From assembly GCF_040358255.1 (NCBI RefSeq), contig NZ_CP132938.1, positions 2,666,001 to 2,730,000 of the forward strand: DNA of 64,000 bases, in the 5' to 3' direction. Under the pieces are notes generated by a model. It was not told the origin of the DNA. It made no database searches and saw only the letters and a list, made by a program, of their open reading frames with translations. Positions 29,497 to 39,859 of the stretch are shown here, piece after piece. The DNA is from Tunturibacter gelidoferens (GTDB lineage: Bacteria > Acidobacteriota > Terriglobia > Terriglobales > Acidobacteriaceae). The stretch's first letter is position 1. Every line of letters starts with the position of its first letter. The position numbers and the translations under genes were made by a program.

Positions 29497-29625
29497 AGAC
29501 TTTGAGTTTCGCTGCGTTGGGGCCTCCTCTCGCAGTGTGCAACAACGCCGCATAGCGTGAGGGTGCCAGCACGGTGAGCATCAACCACCCACTGGCGGCG
29601 TATCCACGGAGGCAGGAGTAACACC

Positions 29626-29934
29626 ATGAAGAAGCTGCAATATCTGTTTATGTCGTTGGCCGCGCTGCTGTTTGCAACGCCGGCTTTTGCGCAGGGCGCT
29701 GCCGCTGTAAGCCCCGGAGCCCAGTGGGTTCCTCTGGCTGCTGGTTTGGGCATGGCGCTGGCTGCTGGGCTTTGCGGTCTGGGTCAGGGCAAGGCGACCG
29801 CGTCGGCAACCGAGGCGCTGGCACGCAACCCGGGTGCTCGTCCTGGAATCTTTATCTTCCTGATTCTTGGGCTGGCGTTTATTGAGTCGCTCGCGCTGTT
29901 CACGTTCGTCATCATCTTCCTGAAGGTCCAGTAA
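29626..29934 (+). CDS. atpE: ATP synthase F0 subunit c
   Basis: A 102-aa protein: a signal-peptide-like leader (1-22, AFA-QG) followed by the usual helical hairpin. Helix 1 ends in GLGQGKATASATEALARNPGA with Gln54. The ion-binding Glu87 and Ser88 are in LAFIESLALFTF. Gln, Glu and Ser resemble sodium-type rings, but the neighbouring Thr and Tyr of that type are Leu and Phe, so ion specificity is open. AGGAG stands 7 nt before the ATG. No b, delta or F1 genes follow: a terminator does. Confidence 0.95.
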   Translation: MKKLQYLFMSLAALLFATPAFAQGAAAVSPGAQWVPLAAGLGMALAAGLCGLGQGKATASATEALARNPGARPGIFIFLILGLAFIESLALFTFVIIFLKVQ

Positions 29935-29962
29935 AGCTTCGGCCTTTGGAGTTTGTGAGCAT

Positions 29963-29993
29963 GAAAAGCCTCCGGAGTTCGCGGAGGCTTTTC
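29963..29993. terminator. Terminator after atpE
   Basis: GAAAAGCCTCCG (29963-29974) pairs perfectly with CGGAGGCTTTTC (29982-29993) around 7 nt. The stem is A/T-rich at its base on both strands, so it could stop transcription from either side. Confidence 0.8.
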
Positions 29994-29997
29994 TGTT

Positions 29998-30202
29998 GTC
30001 CTGCCGACGGGCCCACTGCGCGTGGGGCGGTCACTTCGTGACGGGTCTACCTTGTTTGAGTAAGAGATCTCTGGTGGTCCTCCCGTTGGTCGGAAGGATG
30101 CTCTTGCCGACCAACGGGAGGAGTTAGATCTATCTGTTTGCAAGACCGGTATACGCGCCACGAAGTGGCCGCCCCACGCGCAGTGGGCCCGTCCGGCAGG
30201 AC
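29998..30202. repeat. Nested inverted repeats between atpE and nuoN
   Basis: Outer arms 29998-30040 and 30159-30202 are almost perfectly complementary, with one wobble pair and one extra base. An inner perfect 16-bp repeat (30078-30093 with 30107-30122) has a 13-nt loop. Each outer arm also folds on itself: CCCAC/GTGGG (30012-30026 and 30173-30187) and GTCAC/GTGAC (30030-30042) or GCCAC/GTGGC (30157-30169). It ends 5 nt before the nuoN stop codon. It could be a MITE or REP-like element, or a double-sided terminator. Confidence 0.75.
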
Positions 30203-30206
30203 GCAA

Positions 30207-31727
30207 TTACTTCTCGTCGAACTGGAGCTGGAGGTGGCAGCTATCAGGAGAGGCAGCACACTCCTGCCGGCCTTGTTCGATCAAGGTGGAGTGGCTGGCG
30301 TACTCCGCAAACGAGACCGCACCGCTAGGCAGAATACCGAGTGCGCCTGTTGCTACAGCGGCAAGAGCGATACCGATCGCCGCAGGAACACTGATGCGGC
30401 GAAGCTGGTTGAGGCGAGTGCTTTCGCTGCCAGGGCGCGTGTAGATCGCAGCCAGCAGACGGAGGTAATAGAAACAGGCGACGCCGCTGTTGAGAAGACC
30501 GATGACGGCGAGCCAGACGTTGCCGCCATGGATCGCTGCGGAGAAGACGTAGAACTTGCCGAAGAAGCCGCCGGTGAAGGGAATTCCAATGAGCGAAAGC
30601 AGGAAGAAACTGAGCAGGGCGGCGAGGTAGGGGCGCTTCTGGCCGAGGCCGGTGTAGTCGTCGATGCTGCGGGCGCGCTCGTCATAGCCGGCGATTTGGG
30701 TGACTACCGCGAAGGCGCCGACGTTCATCGCGGCGTAGGTGGCGGTGTAAAAGCAGGCCGCGGCGATACCGTCGAAGGGGAAGGCGGTGAATGCGACCAG
30801 CAGGTAACCGGCGTGGGCGATGCTGGAGTAGGCCAGCATGCGTTTGACGTCGCGCTGCATAAGGGCGCCCAGGTTGCCAACTGTCATCGATAGTGCGGCG
30901 AGAACCCACATCATGATGGCCCAGCGATGTTGATAGGTTGGGAAGCCAGTGAAGGTGATGCGAAGCAGGACGGCGAAGGCGGCTGCTTTCGGTGCGGTCG
31001 ACATGAGGCCGACGACTGGGGCCGGGGCGCCCTGGTAGACATCCGGGGTCCAGACGTGAAATGGGGCGGCGGAGACTTTGAAGCCGAGACCGATGAGGAT
31101 GAGCGCGAGGGCCGTGAAAGCGAGAGCCGGGGTTGCGGTGGTCTCGAGGCCGTGGGCGATGGCGTAGATGTTGGTCGAACCGGTGGCTCCAAACGCGAGG
31201 GCTACGCCGTAGAGGAAGAAGGCGGTGGCAAAGGAGCCGAGCAGGAAGTACTTGATCGAGGACTCCGTGCCGGTGGCCTGACCCTTGCGGAATCCGCACA
31301 TGATGTAGGTCGAGATGGAGGAGATCTCGAGGCCGACGAAGACCATGAGCAGTTCGACGGAGCAGGTCATCAGCATCATGCCGACTGCGCCGAAGAGCGT
31401 GAGGGCAAAGTACTCGCCAGCATGGCTGGCGTTGCCTTCGAAGTAGTCCAGCGATCCCAGGAGCGTGACCAGGACGACCGAGCCAATGACGAAGTGGAAG
31501 AGGACCGAGAAAGCGTCGATCTGAATTGTGCCGGAGAAGGCGTGGACGGTCCCAAACTGGATCTGATACCAGCTTGCGGCGAGAGCGGCGACGGTGCCGG
31601 CGATGGCTAGCCAGCCGAGAGGTTTGCGGCTGGAGCCTGGCTTCAGGCACGGCTCTGCGAGCATGACCAGAACACCGACAAGGGTGAGGATGAGCTCGGG
31701 AAGGAGGGCCAGGACGTTAGGGGACAT
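30207..31727 (-). CDS. nuoN: NADH-quinone oxidoreductase subunit N
   Basis: A 506-aa antiporter-like membrane subunit of complex I, one of three proton-pumping modules. Conserved lysines appear in helices such as [19 protein letters not shown], and Glu in [16 protein letters not shown]. The ATG at 31727 overlaps the nuoM stop (TAATG), and the protein then begins [12 protein letters not shown], as in homologues. It is the last nuo gene, and a nest of inverted repeats follows. Confidence 0.96.
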   Translation of the reverse strand: MSPNVLALLPELILTLVGVLVMLAEPCLKPGSSRKPLGWLAIAGTVAALAASWYQIQFGTVHAFSGTIQIDAFSVLFHFVIGSVVLVTLLGSLDYFEGNASHAGEYFALTLFGAVGMMLMTCSVELLMVFVGLEISSISTYIMCGFRKGQATGTESSIKYFLLGSFATAFFLYGVALAFGATGSTNIYAIAHGLETTATPALAFTALALILIGLGFKVSAAPFHVWTPDVYQGAPAPVVGLMSTAPKAAAFAVLLRITFTGFPTYQHRWAIMMWVLAALSMTVGNLGALMQRDVKRMLAYSSIAHAGYLLVAFTAFPFDGIAAACFYTATYAAMNVGAFAVVTQIAGYDERARSIDDYTGLGQKRPYLAALLSFFLLSLIGIPFTGGFFGKFYVFSAAIHGGNVWLAVIGLLNSGVACFYYLRLLAAIYTRPGSESTRLNQLRRISVPAAIGIALAAVATGALGILPSGAVSFAEYASHSTLIEQGRQECAASPDSCHLQLQFDEK

Positions 31728-33298
31728 TACTTCGTGGCCTCCTGGGCGGCGGATGTCTGTGTCTGTGGGACGATGGTGCTGACGGAGGCTGCGGGCTCGA
31801 TAGTCTGAGGTTCCTGCGCGAGATAGGTGCCTGCGGTGTCGATGGCGCGCAACCAATAGGGCGAAGCAATGCCCATGAACAGCATGACGGCGATCAGGGG
31901 CCAGAGTGCAAGGTGCTCGCGGGCGGTGACGTCAGGGACTGGCACGTCGGCTGTGTTCTCGTTCAGGTCGCCGTAGAAGACGCGCTGGATCATCCAGAGC
32001 ATGTAGGAGGCGGTGAGGATGACGCCGGTGGTGGCGAGCACCGTCCAGCGAGTGTGGTGGGTGACTGCGGACTGCATGCCGCCGGTGAGGACGAGGAACT
32101 CGCCCACGAAGCCGTTGAGCATTGGCAGACCGATCACCGACAGGGTTGTGATGACGAAGAGGGTCACCATCCAGGGGAGCTTGGCCGCAAGACCGCCGTA
32201 GTCGCGCATGTCGTAGGTGCCGTAGCGCTCGTAGAGGATGCCAAGAAGGATGAAGAAGGCGCCAGCGCCGATGCCTTCGTTGAGGGTGGCGTAGATGCCT
32301 CCGTCGATGCCGGCGATGGTGAAGGTGAAGATGCCGAGGATGACGACGCTGACGTGTCCGAGTGCGCCGTATGCTGCAAGTTGCTTGAGATCTTTCTGGA
32401 CGAGAGCTATGAGCGCGCCGTAGACGATGCCGATCGCTCCGAGGGCGATCATAAGCGGGGCGATCTGGCGGGACTGCTCGGGGAAGATGCTGAAGGAGAA
32501 ACGCAGGATGGAGTAGAGGCCGAGTTTGCCGACCAGAACCATCACGGCAGCGGTGGGTGCTTCGGCGATTGCGTCTGAGAGCCAGCCGTGAAGCGGAAAG
32601 ACTGGTACCTTGACTGCAAAAGCTACGAGGAAAGCGAGCGAGGCCAGCCAGAGCGCTGCGCTGTTGCTGGAGATATTGTGGGCGGCGGCAAGCTGGGCGA
32701 GCTCGGGCAGCTGGAAGGTGCCGGTGCGGGCGTAGACCCAGAGCATGCCGACCAGCAGGATCGCTGACGGAATGAAGGTGTAGAGGAAGTATTTGATGGC
32801 GGCGCGGCGGCGGTTGGCGCTGCGGCCGAAGGTGGCGATGAGCAGCGTCATGGGAACGAGTGAGAGCTCCCAGAAGGCGTAGTAGAGGAAGAGGTCGAGC
32901 GAGACGAAGATGCCGATCATCGCAACCTGTTGCAGGAGGAAGAGGGTGTAGAAGAGCTTCTTGCGGTCGCCGATGGTGTTCCAAGAGACGAGGACGCCGA
33001 GCGGGGCGAGGAAGCCAGTGAGAACGACGAGCCACATGGACAGGCCATCGACGCCGAGGTGATAGCGGATGGCGGGGGAGTTAATCCACTCGTGATTCTG
33101 TTCAAACTGGAAGCTGCCGGCGACAGCCGAGTAGTCGTAGCGTGCGGGCAGATGCAGGGTGCAGATAAAGGTGATGAGGGTGACGGCGAGCGCACCCCAT
33201 TGCATCAGCCTGCCCTTGTCGGGCAGCAAGGCCAGCAGGACCGCACCCGCGAGCGGGACGAAGATGAGTACGGTCAGGATGGTGTGGTCGATATTCAT
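31727..33298 (-). CDS. nuoM: NADH-quinone oxidoreductase subunit M
   Basis: A 523-aa, 14-helix antiporter-like subunit of complex I. Landmarks are the pumping Glu in [16 protein letters not shown] and Lys in [22 protein letters not shown]. It begins [16 protein letters not shown]. The C-terminus has a Thr/Gln-rich cytoplasmic or periplasmic tail after the last helix. It overlaps nuoN by one base and follows nuoL by 48 nt. Confidence 0.96.
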   Translation of the reverse strand: MNIDHTILTVLIFVPLAGAVLLALLPDKGRLMQWGALAVTLITFICTLHLPARYDYSAVAGSFQFEQNHEWINSPAIRYHLGVDGLSMWLVVLTGFLAPLGVLVSWNTIGDRKKLFYTLFLLQQVAMIGIFVSLDLFLYYAFWELSLVPMTLLIATFGRSANRRRAAIKYFLYTFIPSAILLVGMLWVYARTGTFQLPELAQLAAAHNISSNSAALWLASLAFLVAFAVKVPVFPLHGWLSDAIAEAPTAAVMVLVGKLGLYSILRFSFSIFPEQSRQIAPLMIALGAIGIVYGALIALVQKDLKQLAAYGALGHVSVVILGIFTFTIAGIDGGIYATLNEGIGAGAFFILLGILYERYGTYDMRDYGGLAAKLPWMVTLFVITTLSVIGLPMLNGFVGEFLVLTGGMQSAVTHHTRWTVLATTGVILTASYMLWMIQRVFYGDLNENTADVPVPDVTAREHLALWPLIAVMLFMGIASPYWLRAIDTAGTYLAQEPQTIEPAASVSTIVPQTQTSAAQEATK

Positions 33299-33346
33299 CG
33301 TTTCCTTTGGGTGTTGCTAAAGCAAGATACTGGTAAACGAGCTTCT

Positions 33347-35395
33347 TTAGTGCATCCAGATGGAGCGGCCGAAGATCATGACAAGCAGAACGGCGGCGGC
33401 TCCGAGTGCGAGCCAGCCGGCGTAAGAGCGAATGTTTCCAGACTGAACGCGGCGAACCAGAGAGCTCAATCCTCGTGTGGTTGCGCCAGCGGCCGCGCCT
33501 GCGCCGTTGACGATGCCGCCGTCGATGATGCCGCCGAGGAAGAGACGGCTGAACATGAGCAGGGGGGAGACGATGACCGCCCCGTAGATCTCGTCGATGT
33601 AGAACTTGTGGTCAACGAGGTTGTAGAGGGCTGGCATCTTTGCTGCGAGCGCTGCGGCGGTGCCGGGCTTCTTGTAATAGAAGAGGTAGGCAATGCCAAG
33701 ACCTGCGAGTGCGACGAGGACGGAGACTACGGCAAGGCCCAGCTCGGGGCCGCGGCTGATGGTTGCTGCTTCGACCGCTGCGCCTGAGCTGAAGACGGGA
33801 TCGAGGAAGTGTTCGATCTCGTTGTGGCCCCCCATAGCGGCGGGAACGCCTACCCACCCGCCAATAATCGACAATAGAGCGAGGATGGCTAGTGGAACGG
33901 TCATAATCGCGGGGGACTCGTGGACGCCGTGGGTGTGATTGTCTTCTGGGTCGACGACCATAACTGCGTGGCTGCCGGAGTGAGTGTGGACGGCTGCTCC
34001 GTGGGCGTGAAGGTCGGTGCGCTCTTCAAAATGCTCTGGGCCAAAGAAGGTCTTGAACCAGAGGCGGAACATATAGAAGGAGGTCATGCCGGCGGTGATG
34101 AGGCCGACGAACCAAAGCAGCTTGCCGAGGGGATTGGTTGAGACGAAAGCTTGATAGAGGATCTCGTCTTTGGAGAAAAAGCCGGCAAGCGGCGGAATAC
34201 CTGAGATGGCGAAGACGCCCATCGTCATGGTCCAGAAGGTGACGGGAATGCGCTTGCGGAGTCCACCCATCTTGCGCATGTCCTGTTCGCCGGAGAGTGC
34301 GTGGATGACCGAGCCGGCAGAGAGGAAGAGAAGAGCTTTGAAGAAGGCGTGGGTGAGCAGGTGGAAGATGCCTGCGGTGTAGGCTCCAACTCCGCAGGCC
34401 AGGAACATGTAGCCGAGCTGGGAGACGGTGGAATAGGCGAGGACGCGCTTGATGTCGTGTTGCACCATACCGATGCAAGCCGCGAAGATGGCCGTCGCCG
34501 CGCCGATGACCGCAACGACGCCGAGAGCGTAGGGGCTGCGGTCGAAGAGCACGTGGCAGCGTGCGACCATGTATATGCCGGCCGTGACCATCGTTGCCGC
34601 GTGGATCAGCGCAGAGACAGGCGTGGGGCCTTCCATTGCGTCGGGGAGCCAGACGTAGAGCGGAATCTGGGCGGATTTTCCAACTGCGCCGAGGACAAGC
34701 AGAAGGGCGATCGCGGTGAGGATGCCGCCATTCCAGCCGGGATTGACGCTGATGGCCTGGAAGATGTGGGTGAAGTCGAGGGATCCGAACTCGCGGACGA
34801 GGAGGAACATCGCAAGGAGAAACCCGAAGTCGCCGATGCGGTTGACGATGAAGGCTTTTTTCCCCGCGTTGGCGGCGGAATCCTTCTGAAAGTAGAAGCC
34901 GATCAGCAGATAAGAGGCCAGACCCACACCCTCCCAGCCGACGAAGAGCAGGAGGAAGCTCTCGGCAAGGACGAGGACGAGCATGAAGAACATGAAGAGG
35001 TTCAGGTAGGCGAAGAAGCGCCAGTATCCCTCTTCGTGCGCCATATAGCCGACGGAATAAACGTGAATGAGGAAGCCGACGCCGGTGACGACGCCAAGCA
35101 TGATGAGGGTAAGGTGATCGACGGTGAGGGCGAAGTCGATCTGGAGGCCGGTGATTGCGATCCACGGCTGGCTGACGACCCGGAGGACTTCGGGCGCGCC
35201 TTCGGCCTTCATGACGATCCAGAGCCATGCGACGATGGCGGCTGGAATGACGGTGCAGATCAGCGCGACGGCTGACACGAGTGCGCGGGGCAACTTGCGG
35301 CCTACGGTTCCGTTGACTAGAAAGCCGGCGAAGGGAAGCAGCGGGATCAGCCAGAGGTAGTCGGAGATCATGGAGGCAGAGGGCATAGAGTTCAC
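33347..35395 (-). CDS. nuoL: NADH-quinone oxidoreductase subunit L
   Basis: A 682-aa membrane subunit at the distal end of complex I, with the lateral helix and last helix typical of NuoL. Landmarks: [21 protein letters not shown] outlines the Glu helix, [15 protein letters not shown] the Lys helix, and [24 protein letters not shown] the central region. A His-rich loop near residues 460-494 has eight histidines. The start GTG 35395 overlaps the nuoK TGA (GTGA), favouring coupled translation; ATG 35386 is an alternative. Confidence 0.96.
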   Translation of the reverse strand: MNSMPSASMISDYLWLIPLLPFAGFLVNGTVGRKLPRALVSAVALICTVIPAAIVAWLWIVMKAEGAPEVLRVVSQPWIAITGLQIDFALTVDHLTLIMLGVVTGVGFLIHVYSVGYMAHEEGYWRFFAYLNLFMFFMLVLVLAESFLLLFVGWEGVGLASYLLIGFYFQKDSAANAGKKAFIVNRIGDFGFLLAMFLLVREFGSLDFTHIFQAISVNPGWNGGILTAIALLLVLGAVGKSAQIPLYVWLPDAMEGPTPVSALIHAATMVTAGIYMVARCHVLFDRSPYALGVVAVIGAATAIFAACIGMVQHDIKRVLAYSTVSQLGYMFLACGVGAYTAGIFHLLTHAFFKALLFLSAGSVIHALSGEQDMRKMGGLRKRIPVTFWTMTMGVFAISGIPPLAGFFSKDEILYQAFVSTNPLGKLLWFVGLITAGMTSFYMFRLWFKTFFGPEHFEERTDLHAHGAAVHTHSGSHAVMVVDPEDNHTHGVHESPAIMTVPLAILALLSIIGGWVGVPAAMGGHNEIEHFLDPVFSSGAAVEAATISRGPELGLAVVSVLVALAGLGIAYLFYYKKPGTAAALAAKMPALYNLVDHKFYIDEIYGAVIVSPLLMFSRLFLGGIIDGGIVNGAGAAAGATTRGLSSLVRRVQSGNIRSYAGWLALGAAAVLLVMIFGRSIWMH

Positions 35396-35703
35396 GATTT
35401 CATCAGGTCGATCTGGTCGACGTTCAGCGTTTCACGCGTGCGGAAGATGGCGATGATGATGGCAAGGCCGACGGCGGCCTCGGCTGCGGCGACGACCATC
35501 ACGAAGAAGACGAAGATCTGACCGGAGAGCTGATGCCACATGTGCGCGAAGGCGACGAAGGTGAGGTTGACGGCGTTGAGCATAAGCTCAATCGACATGA
35601 AGATAGTGATGAGGTTGCGTTTGATGAGGAAGGCCGCGACGCCGACCGAGAAGAGTATGGCAGCGAGGATGAGATAAGCGGCGATGGGCACCTGTGGGAG
35701 CAT
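35392..35703 (-). CDS. nuoK: NADH-quinone oxidoreductase subunit K
   Basis: A 103-aa, three-helix subunit of complex I (MrpC-like). Buried Glu residues of the proton path are in [18 protein letters not shown] and [18 protein letters not shown]. It overlaps nuoL by four bases and follows nuoJ by 2 nt. Confidence 0.96.
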   Translation of the reverse strand: MLPQVPIAAYLILAAILFSVGVAAFLIKRNLITIFMSIELMLNAVNLTFVAFAHMWHQLSGQIFVFFVMVVAAAEAAVGLAIIIAIFRTRETLNVDQIDLMKS

Positions 35704-35705
35704 CT

Positions 35706-36212
35706 CTACTGCTCCTTTCGCGCGAGCACGACGGCTCCGAGGATGGCTACCAGGATGAGGATGGAGGTGACTTCGAAGGGAAGCAGCAGCTTGGTGAAGA
35801 GAATGGTGCTGATCTCGGAGATATTGCTGGTGACGTGGTTGAGATAGCCGCCGATGTTGGTGTAGCCGAGCGCCTTGCGCTCCGACAGGAAGACGAAGCT
35901 GAGCAGGCAGAAGATGGCTGCGGCGCCGGGAAAGCCGACGAGGTAGGCGGCGCGGCTGCCTGTAGTTCGCTCCTCTTCGCCGGCGTTCAAAAGCATGATG
36001 ACGAAGACGAAGAAGACCATGATGGCGCCGGAGTAGACGATGACCTGGGATGCGGCGAGGAACTCGGCTCCGAGCGACCAGTAAAGGACGGCCAGCGACA
36101 TCATGACGACGACCAGCGACAGTGCGCTGTTGATGGGATGGCGCTGCAGGAGGAGGTTGAGCGCTCCCGCTACGGCCAGCCCGCCAAAGATGAGAAAGAG
36201 TGCCAGTTGCAT
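35706..36212 (-). CDS. nuoJ: NADH-quinone oxidoreductase subunit J
   Basis: A 168-aa, five-helix membrane subunit of complex I whose third helix contributes to coupling. The pattern [20 protein letters not shown] contains the conserved YxGAI stretch. It follows nuoH after 117 nt, where nuoI would normally be; that gap has no usable reading frame and no ferredoxin cysteine motif. It is coupled to nuoK, 2 nt downstream. Confidence 0.95.
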   Translation of the reverse strand: MQLALFLIFGGLAVAGALNLLLQRHPINSALSLVVVMMSLAVLYWSLGAEFLAASQVIVYSGAIMVFFVFVIMLLNAGEEERTTGSRAAYLVGFPGAAAIFCLLSFVFLSERKALGYTNIGGYLNHVTSNISEISTILFTKLLLPFEVTSILILVAILGAVVLARKEQ

Positions 36213-36329
36213 GATGTTCCGTCAGGTCCTTTGTGAGTCGCTTGAGACGCTTGAAACAGGGCAGAGGCCGATTTCGAAGAACTGGGCTATCTGCTGATTG
36301 TAAAACACCTTGTTGCGTATTCCGTGGAG

Positions 36330-37403
36330 CTAACTCCGTAAGGCAATGACAAGACTCGTGACGATGATGTTGGCCATGGCGAGCGGCAGGAGAAACTTCC
36401 AGCCGAAGCTCATGAGCTGGTCATAACGGAAGCGGGGCAGTGTGCCGCGGACCCAGATAAAGAGAAGCAGGAAGGCCAGAACTTTGAGTACGAACCAGAG
36501 GATTGGAAAGATGGCCGATAGGATAGGGCCGCCGAAGTCCGCTGGGAGGAGATGGCCGAGGGGGCTGGAGGCTCCGCCGAAGAAGAGCAGCGAAGCAACG
36601 CAGCTTACGGTGATCATGTTCGCGTACTCAGCCATGAAAAACATGGCGAACTTCATGGAGCTGTACTCGGTGTGATAGCCGGCGACGAGTTCGGATTCTG
36701 CTTCGGGAAGGTCGAAGGGCGCGCGGTTGGTCTCAGCGTAAGCGGCCATGATGTAGATGAAGAACCCAACGAACTGGAATCCACCAAAGAAGTTCCAGGA
36801 GAGCAGGCCGTGAGCGCCCTGGCTGTTGACGATGTCGCGGAGGCTGAGAGATTGTGCGCGGAGAACAACGCCGACGAGCGATAGGCCAAGGGCGAGTTCG
36901 TAGCTGATCATCTGCGAGGTGGCGCGGAGGCTGCCCAGCAAGGCGAACTTGTTATTCGACGACCAGCCGGAGAGCGCGATGCCGTAGACCCCGATCGAGG
37001 TGATGCCTAGAATGACGAGGAGGCCGATGTTGAGGTCAGCGATGTTGAACATCTCGACGCCAACACCATTGACATTGACGGTCTGCATTCCGCCGAATGG
37101 GACGACCGCGATGGAAATAAGCGCACAGGCCAACGCGATGATAGGTGCAAGGATGAAGAGAGGGCGTTCGGCGGCGATAGGCAGGAGGTCTTCCTTGAGG
37201 AAGAGTTTGATTCCGTCGGCGAGCGGCTGCATCAGTCCGAAGGGTCCGACGCGAGAAGGTCCCCAACGGTTCTGGATGCGACCCAGAACCTTGCGCTCGA
37301 GTAGCACCGTGTAGGCGACCGACATCAGCGTGATGACGAGGACGACCACGACCTTAAGGATGCTGAGCAGCAGGAACGTCTGAAATGGGCTGAGGTGGCT
37401 CAC
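36330..37403 (-). CDS. nuoH: NADH-quinone oxidoreductase subunit H
   Basis: A 357-aa, eight-helix subunit that links the quinone site to the pumps. Landmarks are [23 protein letters not shown] and the conserved acidic loop [24 protein letters not shown], shown here in part of each. It follows nuoG by 50 nt. Complete at both ends. Confidence 0.96.
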   Translation of the reverse strand: MSHLSPFQTFLLLSILKVVVVLVITLMSVAYTVLLERKVLGRIQNRWGPSRVGPFGLMQPLADGIKLFLKEDLLPIAAERPLFILAPIIALACALISIAVVPFGGMQTVNVNGVGVEMFNIADLNIGLLVILGITSIGVYGIALSGWSSNNKFALLGSLRATSQMISYELALGLSLVGVVLRAQSLSLRDIVNSQGAHGLLSWNFFGGFQFVGFFIYIMAAYAETNRAPFDLPEAESELVAGYHTEYSSMKFAMFFMAEYANMITVSCVASLLFFGGASSPLGHLLPADFGGPILSAIFPILWFVLKVLAFLLLFIWVRGTLPRFRYDQLMSFGWKFLLPLAMANIIVTSLVIALRS

Positions 37404-37453
37404 GGCGGTGGGTTGGGCTCCTGTAGTTGTTTCGAGTCTGCTGTTGAGTCTAC

Positions 37454-39856
37454 TTAGTCGGCTGCGGGCTGGATCTGCGTGAGGCCGGTTGGAGGACGGA
37501 GGCTCTCGTTGTGCTGCAGATCGGAGAGCATGGCGGAGTAGCGACCCAGGGTGCCCGAGGTAAACAGTGTATCGTTCGCCGGCAGGACGAGGTCGCGGCG
37601 GTTGCCGATTTGAACGAGGTCGTGGGTAGCTACGGCAGGCTGCAGATGCTGATCATTGCCGCTGAGCAGCTGAAGTCGCAGCAGGTTGTAGCCGGGGACT
37701 AGGCGCTGGATCTCATCGAGAATGGCGAACGGATCGAAGGGGCTGAGTTTCGGCTCCATGTTGTTTGCGGCAAGCCATACGGCATGACGGTCGGCCTCGC
37801 CGGACTGTGCGCCGCGGGACTGGCCCATGTCGGCGCGAGTGCCTTTGCCGAAGGGAATGAGGGCTTGCATATTTGCGCCCATCTTGTCGGCGATACGAAC
37901 GATCATCTCGAAGTCGGTGCGGACTCCGGCACGGTCACCAGCCTTGTTGACGAGCTGGAGGTCGCCGTAGCTGTTGGTGACGGAGCCGGATTTTTCGTAG
38001 AGATTCGCGGCCGGGAGGATCACGTCCGCGAGGGCTGCCGTCTCGGTGAGGAACATGTCCTGCACGACTACGAATGTGTCTTTGAGAGATAAGGGATCGA
38101 TTCCGTAACGGGAGACGGGGTTGGAACCGACGACATACAGAGCGGAGAGTTCGCCGCGTTCTGCTGCTTCGAAGATCTCAAGCATGTCGAGACCCGGGGT
38201 GGTTGGAGTGTTGTATTCGGCGAAGGTAGTGTTCCCTGCGAGCGGAGTGTAGCCGGGTAGCAGGTCGGGCAGCAGGCCCATGTCGGCGGCTCCGCGAGAG
38301 TTGACGTAGTCGGAGATCAGCGCGAACTTGCGGTTGGGCAGAGTCTTGCCGAATGCGAGCAGGCGCTGCAGATCGCCGCCGCGGAACTCCGACCCGATAA
38401 GGACTAGGAGACTCTCCTCCGAACGAACGGCCTTACGGAAGTCATGGAAAGAGGACGTGTCTGCGCCGGAGTGGGTGAGGGAATCGACGGCGCTGTCATC
38501 TCCGGCCATGAAGCTTGCCAGTGCGCTGTAGCTGAACGGCGCGATGTGCGCGAAGGCTTTTGCCTGACGGCGAAGCTTGATCTCGGCGGAGTTCGCGATG
38601 TAGAGGCGGGCGCGGTTGTTGCGGACGTTTGTGCGGATGTTCCAAGCTGTCGCGGGTGCCTGAATCGTTGGGTCGCCGCCGAGGATCATGATGGCCGGCG
38701 CGGTCAGCGTATCGTTCAGACTGGCTGTGCGGTTGGTTCCGGCCAACGCCCGGGCAAAGGCAACATAATCGGCGGTGCGATGGTGATCGATGTTGTTGGT
38801 GCCGAGGACAGTGCGAGCAAACTTCTGCAGCAGGTAGGCTTCTTCGTTCGTGGTGCGATTGGAGCCGATGACTCCAATGCTCTTACCGCCACGGGTATCG
38901 CGAAGTTCGCGGAACTTCTTGCCGACGTAGTCGAGTGCGACCTCCCAGCTGACTTGCTTCATCTCGCCGCTGGGCTGGCGGACGAGCGGCTGGGTGATGC
39001 GGTCTTCATTGTTTGCAAAGTCGAAGGCGTAGCGGCCTTTGTTGCAGAGGAAGTCGACGTTGATGCCGGACTTGTCGCGGTTATCGCCCCGGACGATCTC
39101 GGAGCCATCCGTGGTGCTGCGAACGCCGAGGGTGGTCTTGCATCCATCGCCGCAGTGCGTGCAGATGGTCGATACGTGATTCATCTCCCAGGGGCGGGTC
39201 TTGTAGCGATACGTGCCGGAGGTCAACGCGCCGACCGGACAGGCGTCGATGCACATGCCGCACTGCTCGCAGTCTACGTGGGCAAGGTCGTCGGGAGACA
39301 TCTGCGCGGGGACGTTAGGGGCGATGACCGAGGAGCTGCCCCGGTTTTGAATGCCGAGAGCGAAGACGTCCATGCCTTCGCCGCACATACGAATGCAGCG
39401 ATAACAGAGGATGCAACGTGGGCGATCAAAATAAACGACGGGGGACCACTTCTGCTCTTCGCGGTGGTTCTTGGGCTCAGCGTAGAAGCTGTCGGCGGCG
39501 CCGTACTTGAACGTCATATCCTGCAACTCACACTCGCCCCCGGCGTCGCAGACGGGGCAGTCGAGAGGATGGTTGCCGAGAAGAAGTTGCAGCGTCGCCT
39601 TGCGCGCCTGAGCGATCTCCGGAGACTCGCTTGTGACGACCATCCCCTCTGTAACCGGTGTGGTGCAGGCCGTTTGGAGCTTGGGCATCTTTTCAATACG
39701 CACGACGCACATGCGGCAGGCTGCCTGCAGAGAGAGGCCGGGATAGTAGCAGAAGGCGGGAATTTCGATACCGGCGGACTTACAGGCTTCCAGAAGAAGA
39801 GTGCCTGCGGGTGCGGTAAGTTTCTTGCCGTCTACGGTAAAGGTTACGTCTGCCAT
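37454..39856 (-). CDS. nuoG: NADH-quinone oxidoreductase subunit G
   Basis: An 800-aa iron-sulfur subunit of the peripheral arm. The N-terminal 2Fe-2S site uses CYYPGLSLQAACRMC and a later Cys in KLQTACTTP. The His/Cys N5 site is HPLDCPVC...C. Two 4Fe-4S sites are CILCYRCIRMC and CEQCGMCIDACP. A further CTHCGDGC with a distant Cys resembles the N7 site. The rest is a molybdopterin-oxidoreductase-like domain without a cofactor. It follows nuoF by 3 nt. Confidence 0.95.
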   Translation of the reverse strand: MADVTFTVDGKKLTAPAGTLLLEACKSAGIEIPAFCYYPGLSLQAACRMCVVRIEKMPKLQTACTTPVTEGMVVTSESPEIAQARKATLQLLLGNHPLDCPVCDAGGECELQDMTFKYGAADSFYAEPKNHREEQKWSPVVYFDRPRCILCYRCIRMCGEGMDVFALGIQNRGSSSVIAPNVPAQMSPDDLAHVDCEQCGMCIDACPVGALTSGTYRYKTRPWEMNHVSTICTHCGDGCKTTLGVRSTTDGSEIVRGDNRDKSGINVDFLCNKGRYAFDFANNEDRITQPLVRQPSGEMKQVSWEVALDYVGKKFRELRDTRGGKSIGVIGSNRTTNEEAYLLQKFARTVLGTNNIDHHRTADYVAFARALAGTNRTASLNDTLTAPAIMILGGDPTIQAPATAWNIRTNVRNNRARLYIANSAEIKLRRQAKAFAHIAPFSYSALASFMAGDDSAVDSLTHSGADTSSFHDFRKAVRSEESLLVLIGSEFRGGDLQRLLAFGKTLPNRKFALISDYVNSRGAADMGLLPDLLPGYTPLAGNTTFAEYNTPTTPGLDMLEIFEAAERGELSALYVVGSNPVSRYGIDPLSLKDTFVVVQDMFLTETAALADVILPAANLYEKSGSVTNSYGDLQLVNKAGDRAGVRTDFEMIVRIADKMGANMQALIPFGKGTRADMGQSRGAQSGEADRHAVWLAANNMEPKLSPFDPFAILDEIQRLVPGYNLLRLQLLSGNDQHLQPAVATHDLVQIGNRRDLVLPANDTLFTSGTLGRYSAMLSDLQHNESLRPPTGLTQIQPAAD

Positions 39857-39859
39857 GGC

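Noticed and set aside
36213-36329. Decayed nuoI between nuoH and nuoJ
   Set aside because: 117 bp is too short and no CxxCxxC codon pattern is found on the minus strand.
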